Below are positions 25,655-37,429 of a stretch of 64,000 nt of DNA, one piece after another. Under the pieces are notes generated by a model, which had not been told where the DNA came from, ran no database searches, and saw nothing but the letters and a program-made list of their open reading frames with translations. The translations under genes were made by a program, and so were the position numbers. The stretch's first letter is position 1. Each line of letters begins with the position of its first letter. Location of the stretch: positions 12,832,505 to 12,896,504 of the forward strand of contig NC_045140.1 of the NCBI RefSeq assembly GCF_008831285.2, given 5' to 3'. This DNA comes from Nymphaea colorata (taxonomy: Eukaryota; Streptophyta; Magnoliopsida; Nymphaeales; Nymphaeaceae).

Positions 25655-27780
25655 TCCCCACTCAAACTCAACAGGGTAGGAGCACGTTGAGTTTGCTTTG
25701 ATGACGATGGTGATGATCTGCAGTAAGGGTCTTGGTAAGAGAGTCTGTGAGCTGATGAGACGAAGGAACATGATGAACACAAGGTTTCTCCTTCGTAAAG
25801 TAATCTCTAACAAACTGTAGATCGATTTCCATATGTTTACTCTTTTGATGGAAGATAGGATTGAAGGCCCCTATGGTGGGAGTAGAAGAGCTTGCAAAAC
25901 CAGTATCATGTAAAAGATGTTGGACCCAAATGAGCTCAACAACAGTATTGGCAACAGTATGATATTATGTTTCGGTGGAGGACAGAGCCACAGTGGGCTG
26001 TTTCTTGGAGCTCCATGTAATGAGGTTAGGTCCAAAGTAGACAGTATATGCTCCAATAGAATTGTGATCATCTGGGCATCCAACCCAATCTGCGTTAGTG
26101 TATGCATGAAGAGCCAAGTTTGAGCTAGGATGAATGAGAAGTCCAAAGTGGAGAGTCCATTTTAGGTCTCGCATAATGCCTTTGACAACAGCCTAGTGAT
26201 CATACCTTGTTAACTGGGAAGGCCAGATCTAGGCTAGTGAAAGACAAGTATTGAAGCAACCCAACTGTTTGTCGGTACAAGGTAAATCATGAAAGGGATC
26301 TCCAACTTTCGTTAAGGCCATGGAGGTTGACATGGAAGTTGAGGTTGACATGGAAGTTGTGGCTCGCTTAGCATCTAGGATGTTGGCACGTTGGAGTATA
26401 TCTATGACATACTTATGTTGGGACAATAGCATCCCTTTGAGGAGCTCTTAAAGCTTGTACACCAAGAAAGAAATGAAGAGGACCAATATCCTTTAGGAAA
26501 AATGAGCATTCAAACTTGATATAAGGTTGTGTTTGTAGGAGCTAGAATTGCTAGTGATCAGAATATCATCGACATAGGTCATCATAAAAATTTTCAATGA
26601 GCCTTGATGGAGCACAAACATTGAGGTATCAATAGAGGTAACCTTGATTCCTTTCTGCAGAATAGCAAAACTGAGCTCTTGGTACCAAGCTCGACTGAAC
26701 TGCTTAAGGCCATACAATGCTTTTCGGAAGCAACACACATGTGATGGTCGTGTAGGATCTTCATAACCTGCAGGCTGCATCATGAACACTTGTTCTTTAA
26801 GGTCCCCATTTAGGAAAGCTTTATTAGCACCCAACTGTTGTACGGGCCACCTTTATGAAATAGCAACGGAGACAACTGTACGAACAGTGGCTGGCTTGAC
26901 AACTAGGCTAAAAGTGTCAAAGTAGTTGATTCCTATAGTTTGATCATATCCTTTTGCTACCAATGTGCTTTGTACCACTCTAAAGTGCCATCAACTTTTC
27001 TCTTCACGTTGTGCACCCATTTATGTCCAATCACAGGGTGATCTGTAGGAGGAGGGACAAAGCTCCATGTATTATTGTTTAGTAGAGCCGTAACTTCTTT
27101 ATTCATAGCATCTCTCCAATGAGGGTATTTGGCAGCCTGAGTATAGTCTTAAGGTTCTATGTCATTAATAGATGCACTGAGGACTATAGGAGGTGGATAA
27201 TATATGGCAGAGTGGAACACTTTAGGCCAGCATGTTCCATCTCGTGACCTGGTGGCCATGTGATGGGTTCTGGTAGGAATGATGGGAGAGGGTAAGCTCG
27301 AGGGAAAGGAGCATGAATCTGCTAGAGAAAGGCCATTGTTAACATTGCTAGGCAGTTCAGGTTGAGATTGGCATCCAGATGGAAATAAAGGCATAGGTAC
27401 TGAGATAACTATAGGTTCATTGGTTTGTTGGGTGGACTCGTCTCCAACTGAAAAGGAAATTGTGCTTCATTGAAAACCACATTTCTACTAACTATGTTTT
27501 TTTCATCTAAATTATAACAAATATGACCTTTGTGTATATTGAAGTACCCTAAGAACACATGCATGTTGGATTTAAAGTCAATTTTGTGTTGTCAAAAAGG
27601 TTGGATACAAGGATAAGCACTACAACCAAAAACACGAAGGAGAATATAGTTAGGTGGTCTTCCAAAACCTCATACAGAGATTTGAACTTGAGAATAGTAG
27701 TTATCGTTCAATTAATTAAATAAGCAGCTGCACTGGAAGCATAAGACCAAAAGTGAGACTGTAAATTTGCACGTTTCATA
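25655..27780 (-). mobile_element. 5'-truncated Copia pol (integrase end, RT, RNase H)
   Basis: Read on the minus strand: the integrase C-terminal segment at about 27770-27460 (FGRPPNYILLRVFGCSAYPC, then VFLGY), a degraded linker, and RT at about 26960-26230 with KAFLNGDLKEQVFMMQPAG, KALYGLKQFSRAW and the catalytic YVDDIL (26576-26559). RNase H follows at about 26210-25700, with LHAYTNADWVGCPDD, ITWSSKKQPTVALSSTE, then KHMEIDLQFVRDYF, and the PPT. Frames change several times and stops are present, so it is a dead copy. Gag, protease and the integrase catalytic core are missing: the element stops at about 27780, where an unrelated tandem repeat begins. No 5' LTR was found. Confidence 0.88.
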
Positions 27781-27783
27781 ATC

Positions 27784-28345
27784 ATGTATAAATCAAACTT
27801 TTCTTAGTTCGGTTTAAGTTAATTCATCCTAGTTTTAGTTCAATTCAGTTTTGAGTGCTTGTTTCTCTTGTTTTTAGGGATTTGAGCTGAATTTGACCTC
27901 AACTTGAAAGAATGAGCCAGAACCGAGTTAAGACCACATTTATCCTATATAAATGATGCTCCCATTAGTTTGGTTTGACTTCATTTATCTTAGTTGGAGT
28001 TCAATTCAGTTTCAAGTGCTTTATCTCTCTTATTTTCAGGGGTTTGAGCTGAATTCGAGCTCAACCCAAAAGAATGAGCTAAAACCGAGTTAGGACCATG
28101 TTTATTATGTATAAATCAAGCTTCTTTTAGTTCAGTTTTAGTTCATTCATCCTGGTTTGAGTTTAACTCAATTTCGAGTGCTTCCTCTCTCCTATTTTTA
28201 GGGGTTTGAGCTTAATTTGCACTCAACCAACCTGATAGAGTAAACTTAAACTGAGTTGAGGCTATGTTTATTATGTATAAACCATTACTCTCTTCGTTTG
28301 GTTTAAGTTCATTCTTTTTAGTTTGAGTTCAATTCAGTTCTGTAG
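27784..28345. repeat. Tandem repeat, about 163-bp unit, about 3.4 copies
   Basis: Units start near 27784, 27946, 28106 and 28272, each with ATGTATAAATCA or a variant, then TTAGTTC-GTTTAAGTTCATTC, GAGTTCAATTCAGTTT, TATTTTTAGGGGTTTGAGCT and AACCGAGTTAGGACC-like blocks. Unit spacing is 160-166 bp, similar to plant satellite monomers. It directly abuts the broken Copia integrase. Confidence 0.85.
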
Positions 28346-28881
28346 GCCGTTGAGCTCACTCTTAGTACTTGCTACCCTCTGTAAACTGCTATTGAGCTCA
28401 AATTTGCAAAATTAAATTATTTTTTTTTTATCTTTCAACATTGCAAGTAAGTAGCTTTTCCATGCGCCCTTAGCTCCACCAATGAAAATTCCAACAAAAA
28501 TGAGATTTTAATGGTATGCTTTGATTTCCCTTTATAAATGTGTTGCATATGACTTGGTAAAAACTTGCTTTGGGTTTTTAGAGCAATTTAGAATGAAAAT
28601 TTCAGCAACATTTTAACCCTATTTAAGAGTATGGCCAAATGTTGGTTTAATCAGATCGAGAAAATTCATTTGGAAATCTATAAATACACACAAGGGCAAT
28701 ATACTTATTTGCTCATGTTATCAATCAGAAAATGATATTGAAAAATGACAACTGAAATCACTTTTTGCTGCTCACAACTTATAATATGATCTTCTTAGCT
28801 TCAGGAAAAAGAGAGAAATTAAATTACTGCTTGGTCAATCAAACTCTGAAGTGCATAGTTAGAGACATGCAGAAAATTAAA

Positions 28882-28918
<37 letters not shown>

Positions 28919-29559
28919 GAATGGAATGAATAAAAGCTTCAAAGCTATCTACTATATTTCTATATTGGTTTCATAAGTATGCAAAGAGACCATATTCGTA
29001 CTCTGTTTTTCATAGAAAAAAAAAAAAACTTTACCAGTTACGAGCGAGAAGGCTTGGGTTGGTGGACGGTAGAAAAGAGCAAGGCTGCTGAAAATGGGGT
29101 TCTTTTGCCCCAAAAGGGGTTTTTTGGCTAATTACAAACCCTCTTTTTTTAATGGAGAACTGGTTAAGCAATCTTAGCATTAAAATACTTAAAAAAAAAA
29201 CTCATATTTTATAAACATTTGGAAAACAGACCGCAAGAAGCCTGAAGCTTGTGCTTCAGATGCCTCGCTTGCATCTTGATGATTCATGCGCCTCATACTA
29301 TTGAGGCGCACACACACATCAGGTTCATTTGCACTGCATGGAGATGCTTTGGTGTGTCTTCTTGCTGAGGTGGTTTGATGGGCACGCTTCATGCCTCAAA
29401 GCATGCACACTTAACAACACTGCCATAAACATAGCGTATAGTCACATGTACCATGGTTTGTGATTTTTTTTTATTCTAAAACCTTAGTTCAAGTCAATCC
29501 CTTTATTTGAATCCATTTTAGCCAAAAGCACACACAAGGGTATTTTGTTCATTTACCAC
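28346..29559. other. No gene seen; microsatellite
   Basis: Contains (TC)n(TA)n at about 28885-28918. About 29230-29420 is richer in GAGGCGC/GCCTCA words, typical of old DNA-transposon ends. No coding frame supported. Confidence 0.5.
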
Positions 29560-32519
29560 AATGCATGCATTTTTCATAAATCTACCTTAGGAGCGACATG
29601 AACCGAAACTAGTTTTTTATATAAATTTTATGGATTTGGTAGGCTTGAGCTCAAGCTCAACTACAATTCCACATTAAAACTGAATTTTCCAAAGATAGCA
29701 CCTATCCTGAGCCTGTGCCCAACCTAGATCTGAACCCTATTTTCAAAATGAACCCTATCTTGGTCCACTTCATGTCAATTAGTTTGAATCCGCCTAGCTC
29801 AGCTCAAGCCAAGTTCAGGTCCATGCTATTTTCAGATCTTCATTTTCATGTCTGGATCTCATATCCACGTTTCAGATCTGATCTGTCTTTACTAACCCAA
29901 ATCCATTATTCCCTTCTTAGATCCTAGATATCAAATCTTAAACCAAATTCTAATACCATGTCTGGATTTATCTTCTAGAATTTTCCTTAGATATGGACCT
30001 AGATCTAGGTTTCAGTATGAAACATAGATCCAAGATCCACATGTGAGCTTAATGCACATTCTACCTCAAAAATGTATCATGATTTTCTCACTCCATGCTT
30101 AATGTCAATCCACATATAGCACATGAACCATGCGAAATTCTTTGTCGAGCGCTCCGACACAGACAAAATCAAAATTGATATTGTATGAGGTTGAACAAAC
30201 ACTTTTCTAATGTATATGAGGCTCTAGAACAAGGTTTAAAAGTTTGCTTTCTCCTCTTGATATTATTGTGTTGTTTGTTCTCCATGCTCGATGTCAATTC
30301 AAATACTTTATCAAGAACCGATTAGCGCTCTTTTGTGCCCATGTGCCTTTTCTCATAATCGAATTCGGAGTCTTGACAAGATCATAGTGAGCAACATTCT
30401 TTTGAAAATATGCTTTTAACCTATTGTTTTGAGTTTGGAGAGGAGAGAGAGTGTTAAAAAATTTAGTTATGTATCAATGAGAAAAAGAGGGTCGTCCTCT
30501 CTGTCCTATAAATAGCGGTTCTCCATCTTTGCTTTTTCACACTTGAGCTATTCCTAGATAAACTTAAAAAGTTGGTAAAATTTCATATGGGTACTCAAAA
30601 AAAATGTCTAGTTGAAAATAAGTTAAATTTTCAAGAATCTTGGTCTAAGTCTTGGTTGGGGCTGCATTAGAGCTCAACCTATACCCAAGCAGACTCACTG
30701 CAGGGTTTGTGATAGATAGCGAGGGCACCTGTTAGGTAATTTATTTTGTCTTTCCTCTTTCTTTCTTATTTGCAATTTAGTTCTTTTTTTATGCATGTTT
30801 AGTTTAATTTTTCTTTAACATGTTTAGTTTAGTTTTCTTTTTGTTTCTATATTTAATTTATTTATTTTTTAGTTGCCTTAATAGTGTTGTAATTTAGCAT
30901 GTCTATTTTTTGTATTAGATTTATTTTAATGTGTTTAGGGTAGGCATAGGGGTCAAGTATGCCCCTCTTTTCCTTTCTTTTAAATTCTTTGCATTTGTTT
31001 ACTTAATTTGCCTTAAAGCACACATGTAGAATGCTGTTTTCTTTAATCATGCATTGCACATTTATTTTAACATGAACTGAACCATCTTGCACCCTGATGC
31101 ACCCCTTGTTTGAAATTATACTGGGTCAGCCAAGTTGCATACTCTATGTGCATCAGCCCAAGTATGTGAAAATTTGAATTTAACATGGTCCCTTATACAA
31201 GAATAATTTCAAATCGTAGTCCTTTCTCAAATGTTTTAAAAAACAATCACTTTAAAAACCCTAGGTCATGCAGGCATGGTCCAAACCTATCTCAATTCTC
31301 TAAGACCTACTTCAGACTGGTCATAGAGCCCACTATTCATAAACCAGGCACGTAGCCAATCCTTGTTTATCCATCCAAATAAGATGAATGAAGATCATGT
31401 CAAGAATCATGCAGTTTAAATAAGACCAAACTCGTATCCTCCAATGATGCATGTTCCTAGGTAGGTTCAAACCCACTTTAGGCAAGAACAAATCCAGAAC
31501 TTTGACCGACCTAACCTTAGTCATCAAAATCCTGGATTTCCGTTAGATTGGTTCTTAAACATTATCATGAATTCAGGTTTAGGTTTTAAGAATCACAAAG
31601 ATTATAATTTTTAGATCATAATTCTTACATGTCAGATCTTGGATTATAGATATTGTATTTTGGACATCAAATATTGCATTTTGGATCATGGACTCTAGGT
31701 ATGGTATCATGGATTTTGGATCATAAATTTCAAATTATTGATTTTAGATTCTAGGTGTCATATTTTGGACTTCAAACCTTATATTTTGGATCTTGGCTCT
31801 TAGGTCCTAGACCTTGGATTTAATTTTTTGGATTTCATATTTTGGATATCAGATTTCTGACCTCAAACATTAGATTATGGACTTCGTATCTCATGTTTTG
31901 GATTACAAATGTTAGATCATGGATATAGAATTTTGATCTCAAACCTTGCGCTTTGGTTCAAGGGTCCTATTGATATGATATGATATTTTGGATTTATATA
32001 ATATTTTGTGTTTCAATTTCGAACAATAATGATATTATTTTTTAGATCAAGATTACTGTCTTTGAACTCAGATTCTGTTGCCCCCAGGTAGGTCTATATC
32101 CTACAAGACAGTGCTAGTGGAAACCGGACTTCAAGTCTACATGACCTAGTTTTGCATGCATAATATTAGATTTAAGTCATCGTTGCAGCGATCTATGGTG
32201 ATCTAGACTTGAACAGACAACAAGATTTAATTTTTACCGTTCATAAGTCTATTTTTGAGATCTATTTAGACTTCAAAACTTGCACAATTTTAAAACTTGG
32301 GAACATTTGCTTTTTCATAGATTTTTGACAACATCTAGACCTAGAAATTCGAGCATTCAGTCTAGTCCTGGATCTAATTACTCTTAATAAATGTGCTAAG
32401 AATGGTCCATGTCAGGTCCCATCCATCAAAATCCCACACATGGAACAGAGTCGAGTACATGTAATGATCATTTATTATGGTTTGCATGTAAGATTGAAAG
32501 CTTTTACATGTAAACAAAA
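29560..32519 (+). mobile_element. Tat-lineage gypsy 5' LTR (left arm of inverted pair)
   Basis: An approximately 3-kb LTR, defined on the right by a PBS-like site at 32521 and on the left by where similarity to its inverted partner (39450-42600) fades. Shared blocks include GATTTGGTAGGCTTGAGCTC/GATTTGGTAGTTCTGAGCCC near 29635, CACTTGAGCTATTC near 30541, GCTGCATTAGAGCTCAACCTA near 30662, AGTTGCCTTAATAGTGTTGTAATTTA near 30870, and GACCTAGTTTTGCATGC near 32141. A TATAAATA box at 30507-30514 sits mid-LTR with a CT-rich leader after it. At 31560-32040 the LTR consists of degenerate GGATTTTGGATCATGGAT-type words. Confidence 0.72.
30507..30514 (+). promoter_or_regulatory. LTR TATA box
   Basis: TATAAATA followed by GCGGTTCTCC and a pyrimidine-rich stretch. 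The inverted partner keeps the position as TATAGATAGAGG (minus strand, about 41641-41630), which supports it as the LTR promoter. Probably inactive today given the decay of the element. Confidence 0.5.
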
Positions 32520-32520
32520 T

Positions 32521-32539
32521 TGGGCACCATGATGGGACC
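32521..32539 (+). other. Primer-binding-site-like sequence
   Basis: TGGGCACCATGATGGGACC follows the LTR end by a base or two. It resembles the TGGCGCCCACCGTGGGGCC type found after 5' LTRs of plant gypsy elements, with several substitutions. Confidence 0.45.
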
Positions 32540-35500
32540 TGTCACTATCTTGACTTGACAAAAAAGTGCTAGTTTTTCTAAGTTTTAAATGTTATCTTTC
32601 CCTTAGAGCCAACTAAGTACCCTCATTTGATGTATGTACATATTTCTGATGTGCACTAAGACATAGAATTCATAGAGATTTTCTTTGCTCACATAGATAT
32701 AAGACTACATATTACATCTCTCAATTTGGGAGTCCTTTATTACAATGTTTGCTCATCTCCTTGATTTTACTTAACTCCTACTTTAGGCCATATTGCATTA
32801 GAGACAACTGCTTGTGAATATGACTGCACATTTCAAAATTTCCCCTTAGCTATATGTTTTGGTCAATACGTCATGAAATACGCCCTGTATACATTAGCCC
32901 AGGGTGGTTCAGCGGCTGGACCAACCTACTCGAGGCAGGTATTGGCTCTTTCCTCAACCCATACTAAGGCATAAACCTGGTATATTGGTGATTGATTCAA
33001 GAGAATGAAAACCTTAACTTTTAGAACCACATTTGGAGGAGTCTGCGACACGTAATCTGGACTTTCTGTCAAGTATATAGACATATCTAGTATATGGGAG
33101 AACTAAGGATTTGAAATCCTAAAATATCTAGTTCAAGGTGACCAAACTTATGTCAAACATTTGCATAATAGAACTATGTCTTTAGGGAGTGTTGTTTGAA
33201 GCATTATGTACATCTAGTTTGACTATATATTTATCTCCCTGCATTTTATTTAATACTACACATTGAATTTTCCATACAAAGCTGGACAAATTTTTCAAAA
33301 AAGCCATTATTTTTTTTGGTGTCAAAATCGTTTAGAATTTCCTTTTCAATGTCATCTTGTACGACCTGTTCAGCCTGCCAAGGTCAAAATTAACATTTCA
33401 AGTGGAGCCTCCTATTAGGTTAACCTTGACAAGCAAATTGTCATCAGGTAGTCTAGCCATCTTCTATTTTTGTCAGCTCATTTGTATGTCTATAATGACC
33501 CTCACCATGTCATTTTTGACAGTCACTATGATCAGGATATTTCTCCGAAGACACATTATACACTCTATTTTTAGAGGTAACCTAGTGACTAGGTCTATTC
33601 CCAAAGATGGAATCATGCCAAGCTAGTACCCATAGTGGTTTGAACAGTTCGTGGAGATCTTCTCCCATAACCTAGATTATTGTAGTCTCAAGGCAGTAGC
33701 CTTCTCAGTTGGTAGTTAGATTAACAATCATTTGATATATGCATTGATTGAGAGGTGGAACCCCACTAGATGAGTTCACCTACATATTGGGTCTGTCAGA
33801 ACCAGCGGGACATAACAAGAATCCAATCGGTCATCAATTCGTCACCAACTTGAAGTTCATCAATTACAAGGACCTATTGTACAGGCTCACGAGCATCAGG
33901 GGCTGAGACTTTAAGGAAAGAGGGGGATCATAGTTTCCTCAAACTCTTAGAATTTTACGCATAGTTTGGAGGTACAGTAGAGGAGATGGAGGCCAGATCA
34001 CCCAAGCCACAACATAGGGCCAGGGAGGTAATGACGATTTGTACAACATGACTCTTGGTCTTCTCCAATAGACACGATACGATAGATCTATGTGTTCTAC
34101 ATCTTCAGGATGATGGAAAACATCAAGACTCAATGCCTTTCACAAGCTTTGGCTAGACTTACATTTCTTTACTGGGGTCTCACCTGATTCATCATAGGAG
34201 ATTCTTAAATGATTGAAAGCCGCCTTTGGTTTCTACAAGATAGGTTCTGCAGGCACATCCTTCATAAAGGTTGAGCTTTTAGGCCTACTCATGACAACTT
34301 CTTGTCATTACGTACATATAGAAAGACGATATATAAGCTAGTGGAGGAGCACATTGTCTGGGACTTTTTCCTATAGGAAGGAGCAGTTAGTTTGGTACAC
34401 TTACTACAAGATGACAAACATTCTTCTACTCGGCCTACTCTCTATTGTCCCTGTCATCCAGAGCGATGCATAACATAGTCCTCCAAGAGGTAGATGGACT
34501 TCCGTATGGTCAAAGGAGCCTTCAGCATAGTCATAGATTTTGATTTAGATAGTAAAGCATGGCAGGGTCATCCGTAGTTTGGCTACTAGAAGGTGGTATT
34601 CAAGGATTGATCTTAATATATACAAGGATCGCAGTTTCCTCAAACTCTTAGATTTTTGGACACTTTGGAGGTACAGTAGAGGAGATGAGGGTCAGATCAC
34701 CCAAGCCGCAACACAGGACTAGGAAGGTAATCATGATATGCACAACATGACTCATGGTCTTCTTTAGCAGATAGGGCATGATTGATCTGTGCATTCTACT
34801 TCTATTCAGGATCTAGGAAAATCTCAAGACTTAACACCTTTCATTTGCTTTGGCTAGATTTGCATTTCTTTATTGGGGTCTCACCCGATTCATCATGGGA
34901 GATTCTGACCTGATCGAGGGATGCTCTTGTTTTCTACAAGAAAGGTTCTATAGACACCTCATTCATATAGGTCAAGCTTTTAGGCCCATTGGTGACAATT
35001 TCTTGTCATTATGTGCATACAGAAAGATGATATATGAGCTAGTGGAGGAGCACATTGTCTCAGACTTTTTTCTATAGGAAGGAGCAGCTAGCCTGCTACA
35101 CCTACTACAACAAGATGACAAAATTATTATACTCGGCCCACTATGTTGTCTTGTATCATCCAAAGCAATGCATAACACAGTTCTCCAAGAGGTAGATGGA
35201 CTTTCATTTGGTCGGAGGAGACTTCAACATAGTCACGGATTTTGATTTGGATAGTAAAGCATGGCAGGGCATCTGTAGTTTGGCTACTAGAGGGTGGTAT
35301 TTAGGGATTGATCATTATATATACGAAGAACCAGCTAGGTCTAGAATGTATATGAATTGGTGGGAAACTATTTTTCCACTCCAATTGTCATTGAGCCTTG
35401 TCTTAAACTATGTTTACAATTTGTGTCAAATGAAACATGTATTTCTTTCTATTTTCAAAACCGTGTCACTTTTGTCTCTCTTGTCACACTAATAGGTCTG
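32540..35500 (+). pseudogene. Upstream extra-ORF region of Tat element, plant-mobile-domain-like
   Basis: Between the PBS and gag lies about 3 kb with degraded coding traces and no gag or pol text. Extra ORFs in this position are a known feature of Tat/Ogre elements. Traces include LTRFIMGDSDLIEG and LVEEHIVSDFF (about 34870-35070), a WxxTRGWYxGIDHYIYEE-like segment (about 35280-35330), and YCPCHPERC (about 34440-34465). The last recalls the Y-P-RV-RQFG motif of plant mobile domain (aminotransferase-like) proteins; I infer a PMD-type eORF from this but the match is weak. Many stops; a 700-bp segment is duplicated in tandem. Confidence 0.4.
33926..35325 (+). repeat. Tandem duplication, 700-bp unit, inside the extra-ORF region
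   Basis: GTTTCCTCAAACTCTTAGA at 33933 recurs at 34633, and GGCTACTAGA-GGTGGTATT at 34581 recurs at 35282. Intervening landmarks (TTTGGAGGTACAGTAGAGGA, GTGGAGGAGCACATTGTCT, TTTTGATTT-GATAGTAAAGC) recur in the same order and spacing. The two units have since diverged by substitutions and small indels. Confidence 0.9.
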
Positions 35501-35639
35501 TTTTAGGTGAAACTTATACAATGATTTTGTATGGCTACTTGCATAAGCTAAAAAAGAAAAAGAGCTTGAAATGTAGGAGGAGATGGAAAATGGTTATTAG
35601 GTAGATCCCACTGTGGTGCTAGTCATTTAGATTGTGATT

Positions 35640-36245
35640 CAAAAAATGATAAATCAAGGAGCAATATCCAGTCCAAGTCACAAGAATTTAGAAGGTTTCA
35701 CTCAAGCGCAGTGGTACTTAGAAACCATTGACCTATTAAAATGCAGGACTTTGAAGAGGTGGTCAATACCTTCATTGAGAAATATGAACCCGACCGCTCT
35801 ATATTGCCAACTATCGACATCCTCTTCAACCTTCACAAGGATTCCTAAAAGGCTACTGGAGAGTACATTAAAAAATGGTAGACATCGACTCAAAAACTTT
35901 AAACCTTAATACCGAAAAAGCATACCATAACCATGATCGTTGGGGGCTTCCAAGAACACATCCACCACCATCTCCATCTCGTACAACATGAGTATGATAA
36001 TGTTTATGATTTGACTAAAAAGGCGAAACATATTGAAACAACTATTAGAAATGGTTATCTCCAAACAAACACAGGACAGAGCAGTGGTACAAACAAGAAG
36101 GATGATTTTTAGAAGACTAATAAAACTCAATTAATGTTCCTTTTGTAAATAAGAACTTGGCCAGCACACAGCCCAATCCGCCAAGTTGGCAGCCACAAAA
36201 ATATGAAGGCAAGAAATACAATAAAAAAGCACCAATACAAGTTGA
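35640..36245 (+). pseudogene. Tat/gypsy gag remnant
   Basis: Reading across stops and frame changes gives FEEVVNTFIEKYEPDRSI, then KATGEYIKKW, TITMIVGGFQEHIHHH and YDLTKKAKHIETTIRNGY. This is the gag layout of plant gypsy elements (FV-RY-, ES-R-YI-RW, -GL-, YAEHIE). Several in-frame stops (for example after DS, and at W-stop-TSTQKL) make it non-functional. No zinc knuckle is legible before RT text starts. Confidence 0.6.
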
Positions 36246-36254
36246 GATTAAAAT

Positions 36255-36775
36255 CCTCAGAAATGTGTGTTTGGTGCCGAATCAAGCAAGCCCTTGGGAT
36301 AGATAGTGAGCCAACGAGACATTGAAGTAGATCTTGCCAAAGCCAAAGCCATTATCGATATGCTCGCTCCAACCACCCTAAAGGAATTGCATAGTTTACA
36401 TGGTAGGATGTAGTTAAACCAACGATTTTTCCAACATGACCCTCAAATGTAAGTCATTCAACTAGTTGCTCATACAGGGCATCAAGTTCAAGTGGGGTCC
36501 ACAATGTCAAGAATCCTTCGAGTGTATCAAGCAGTGTTTGCCAAATCCTCTAGTTCTAAAGTCACCATTCTTGGGACATCCCTCATTGCTGTACATTTCT
36601 GTTAACAACTTTGATTTTAGAGGGTTCTTGGCAATTTGCAAGATTGAACATGCAATATATTATGTCAAAAAGACCTTTGCTCAATATGAAAAGAAGTATT
36701 TGATGATGGTGAAAACATGTCTTTCCATTGTTTGGATGTGTTACAAATTGAGACACTATAAGCTCTCATGTTAAC
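36255..36775 (+). pseudogene. Gypsy RT C-terminal remnant plus RNase H
   Basis: From about 36262 the frame reads KCVFGAESSKPLG, two stops, VSQRDIEVDLAKAKAIIDM, then LKELHSLHGRM: the end of the RT palm and the connection. RNase H follows (36466-36774) with GIKFKWGPQCQESFECIKQ, HPSLLYISVNNFDFRGFLA and EHAIYYVKKTFAQYEKKY, then VWMCYKLRHY. This is one open stretch of about 100 codons. Protease and all earlier RT, including the YxDD box, are absent although gag text ends only tens of bases upstream. Confidence 0.8.
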
Positions 36776-37014
36776 TCAAGATGGTTTCAAGATTAAATCA
36801 TATAAAAAAATATTCTAAGGGCAGCCATTTCTTATAGAAAGAATCGTCAAATGGCATGCACTTCTCATGTAGTATGACTTGGATTATATTTCTCAGAATT
36901 TCATCAAAGGACAAACATTAGCTAATCAGCTAGTAGATTTTCCATTAGCTAAAAAGCTGAAGACCAATGATGATTTCCAAACGAACAAGTCTTATAGATT
37001 GAAACTACTTAGCC

Positions 37015-37235
37015 CTAGATGATGTTCTTTGACAACTTGAAAACATGGTCAGAATAGGTATTGAAATTCTCTTACTCACCCATAAAAAGGACATGATCCC
37101 TTATTCTCTCAAGTTTGAATTCACATGCACTCACAACACGTCTGAATATGAAGCATTGATACATGGACTCAAAATGCTACTTATTACAATGTTAGAAAAG
37201 TTTATGCCTATGCAATCCTCTGCTTATTGTGAAGC
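37015..37235 (+). pseudogene. Second (archaeal-type) RNase H of Tat lineage
   Basis: After RNase H, the text MMFFDNLKTWS, GIEILLLTHKKDMIPYSLKF and THNTSEYEALIHGLKMLL matches the second RNase H that marks Tat-lineage Ty3/gypsy elements (canonical F-DG---GAG-VL-SP--, -NN-AEYEALI-GL). The leading FD and the EYEAL motif are kept; the DGS/GAG part is not. One stop interrupts it. This domain is the main reason for placing the element in Tat rather than another gypsy clade. Confidence 0.7.
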
Positions 37236-37429
37236 AAGTCAACAATGAATGGAAGGCAAAAGATCCAAAATTAACACCTTACCAAGAAGTCACCCGAGCC
37301 TTGGGGCAACAACTCAAAGAATTCCAGCTATTTCATGTCAAGAGGAGTTTAGCCAATTTGAAGATGATTTGGCTAACCTTGGATCCATTATCACTTTTAA
37401 GAAGAATGAACCATAAAGAGCTTTCGAGG

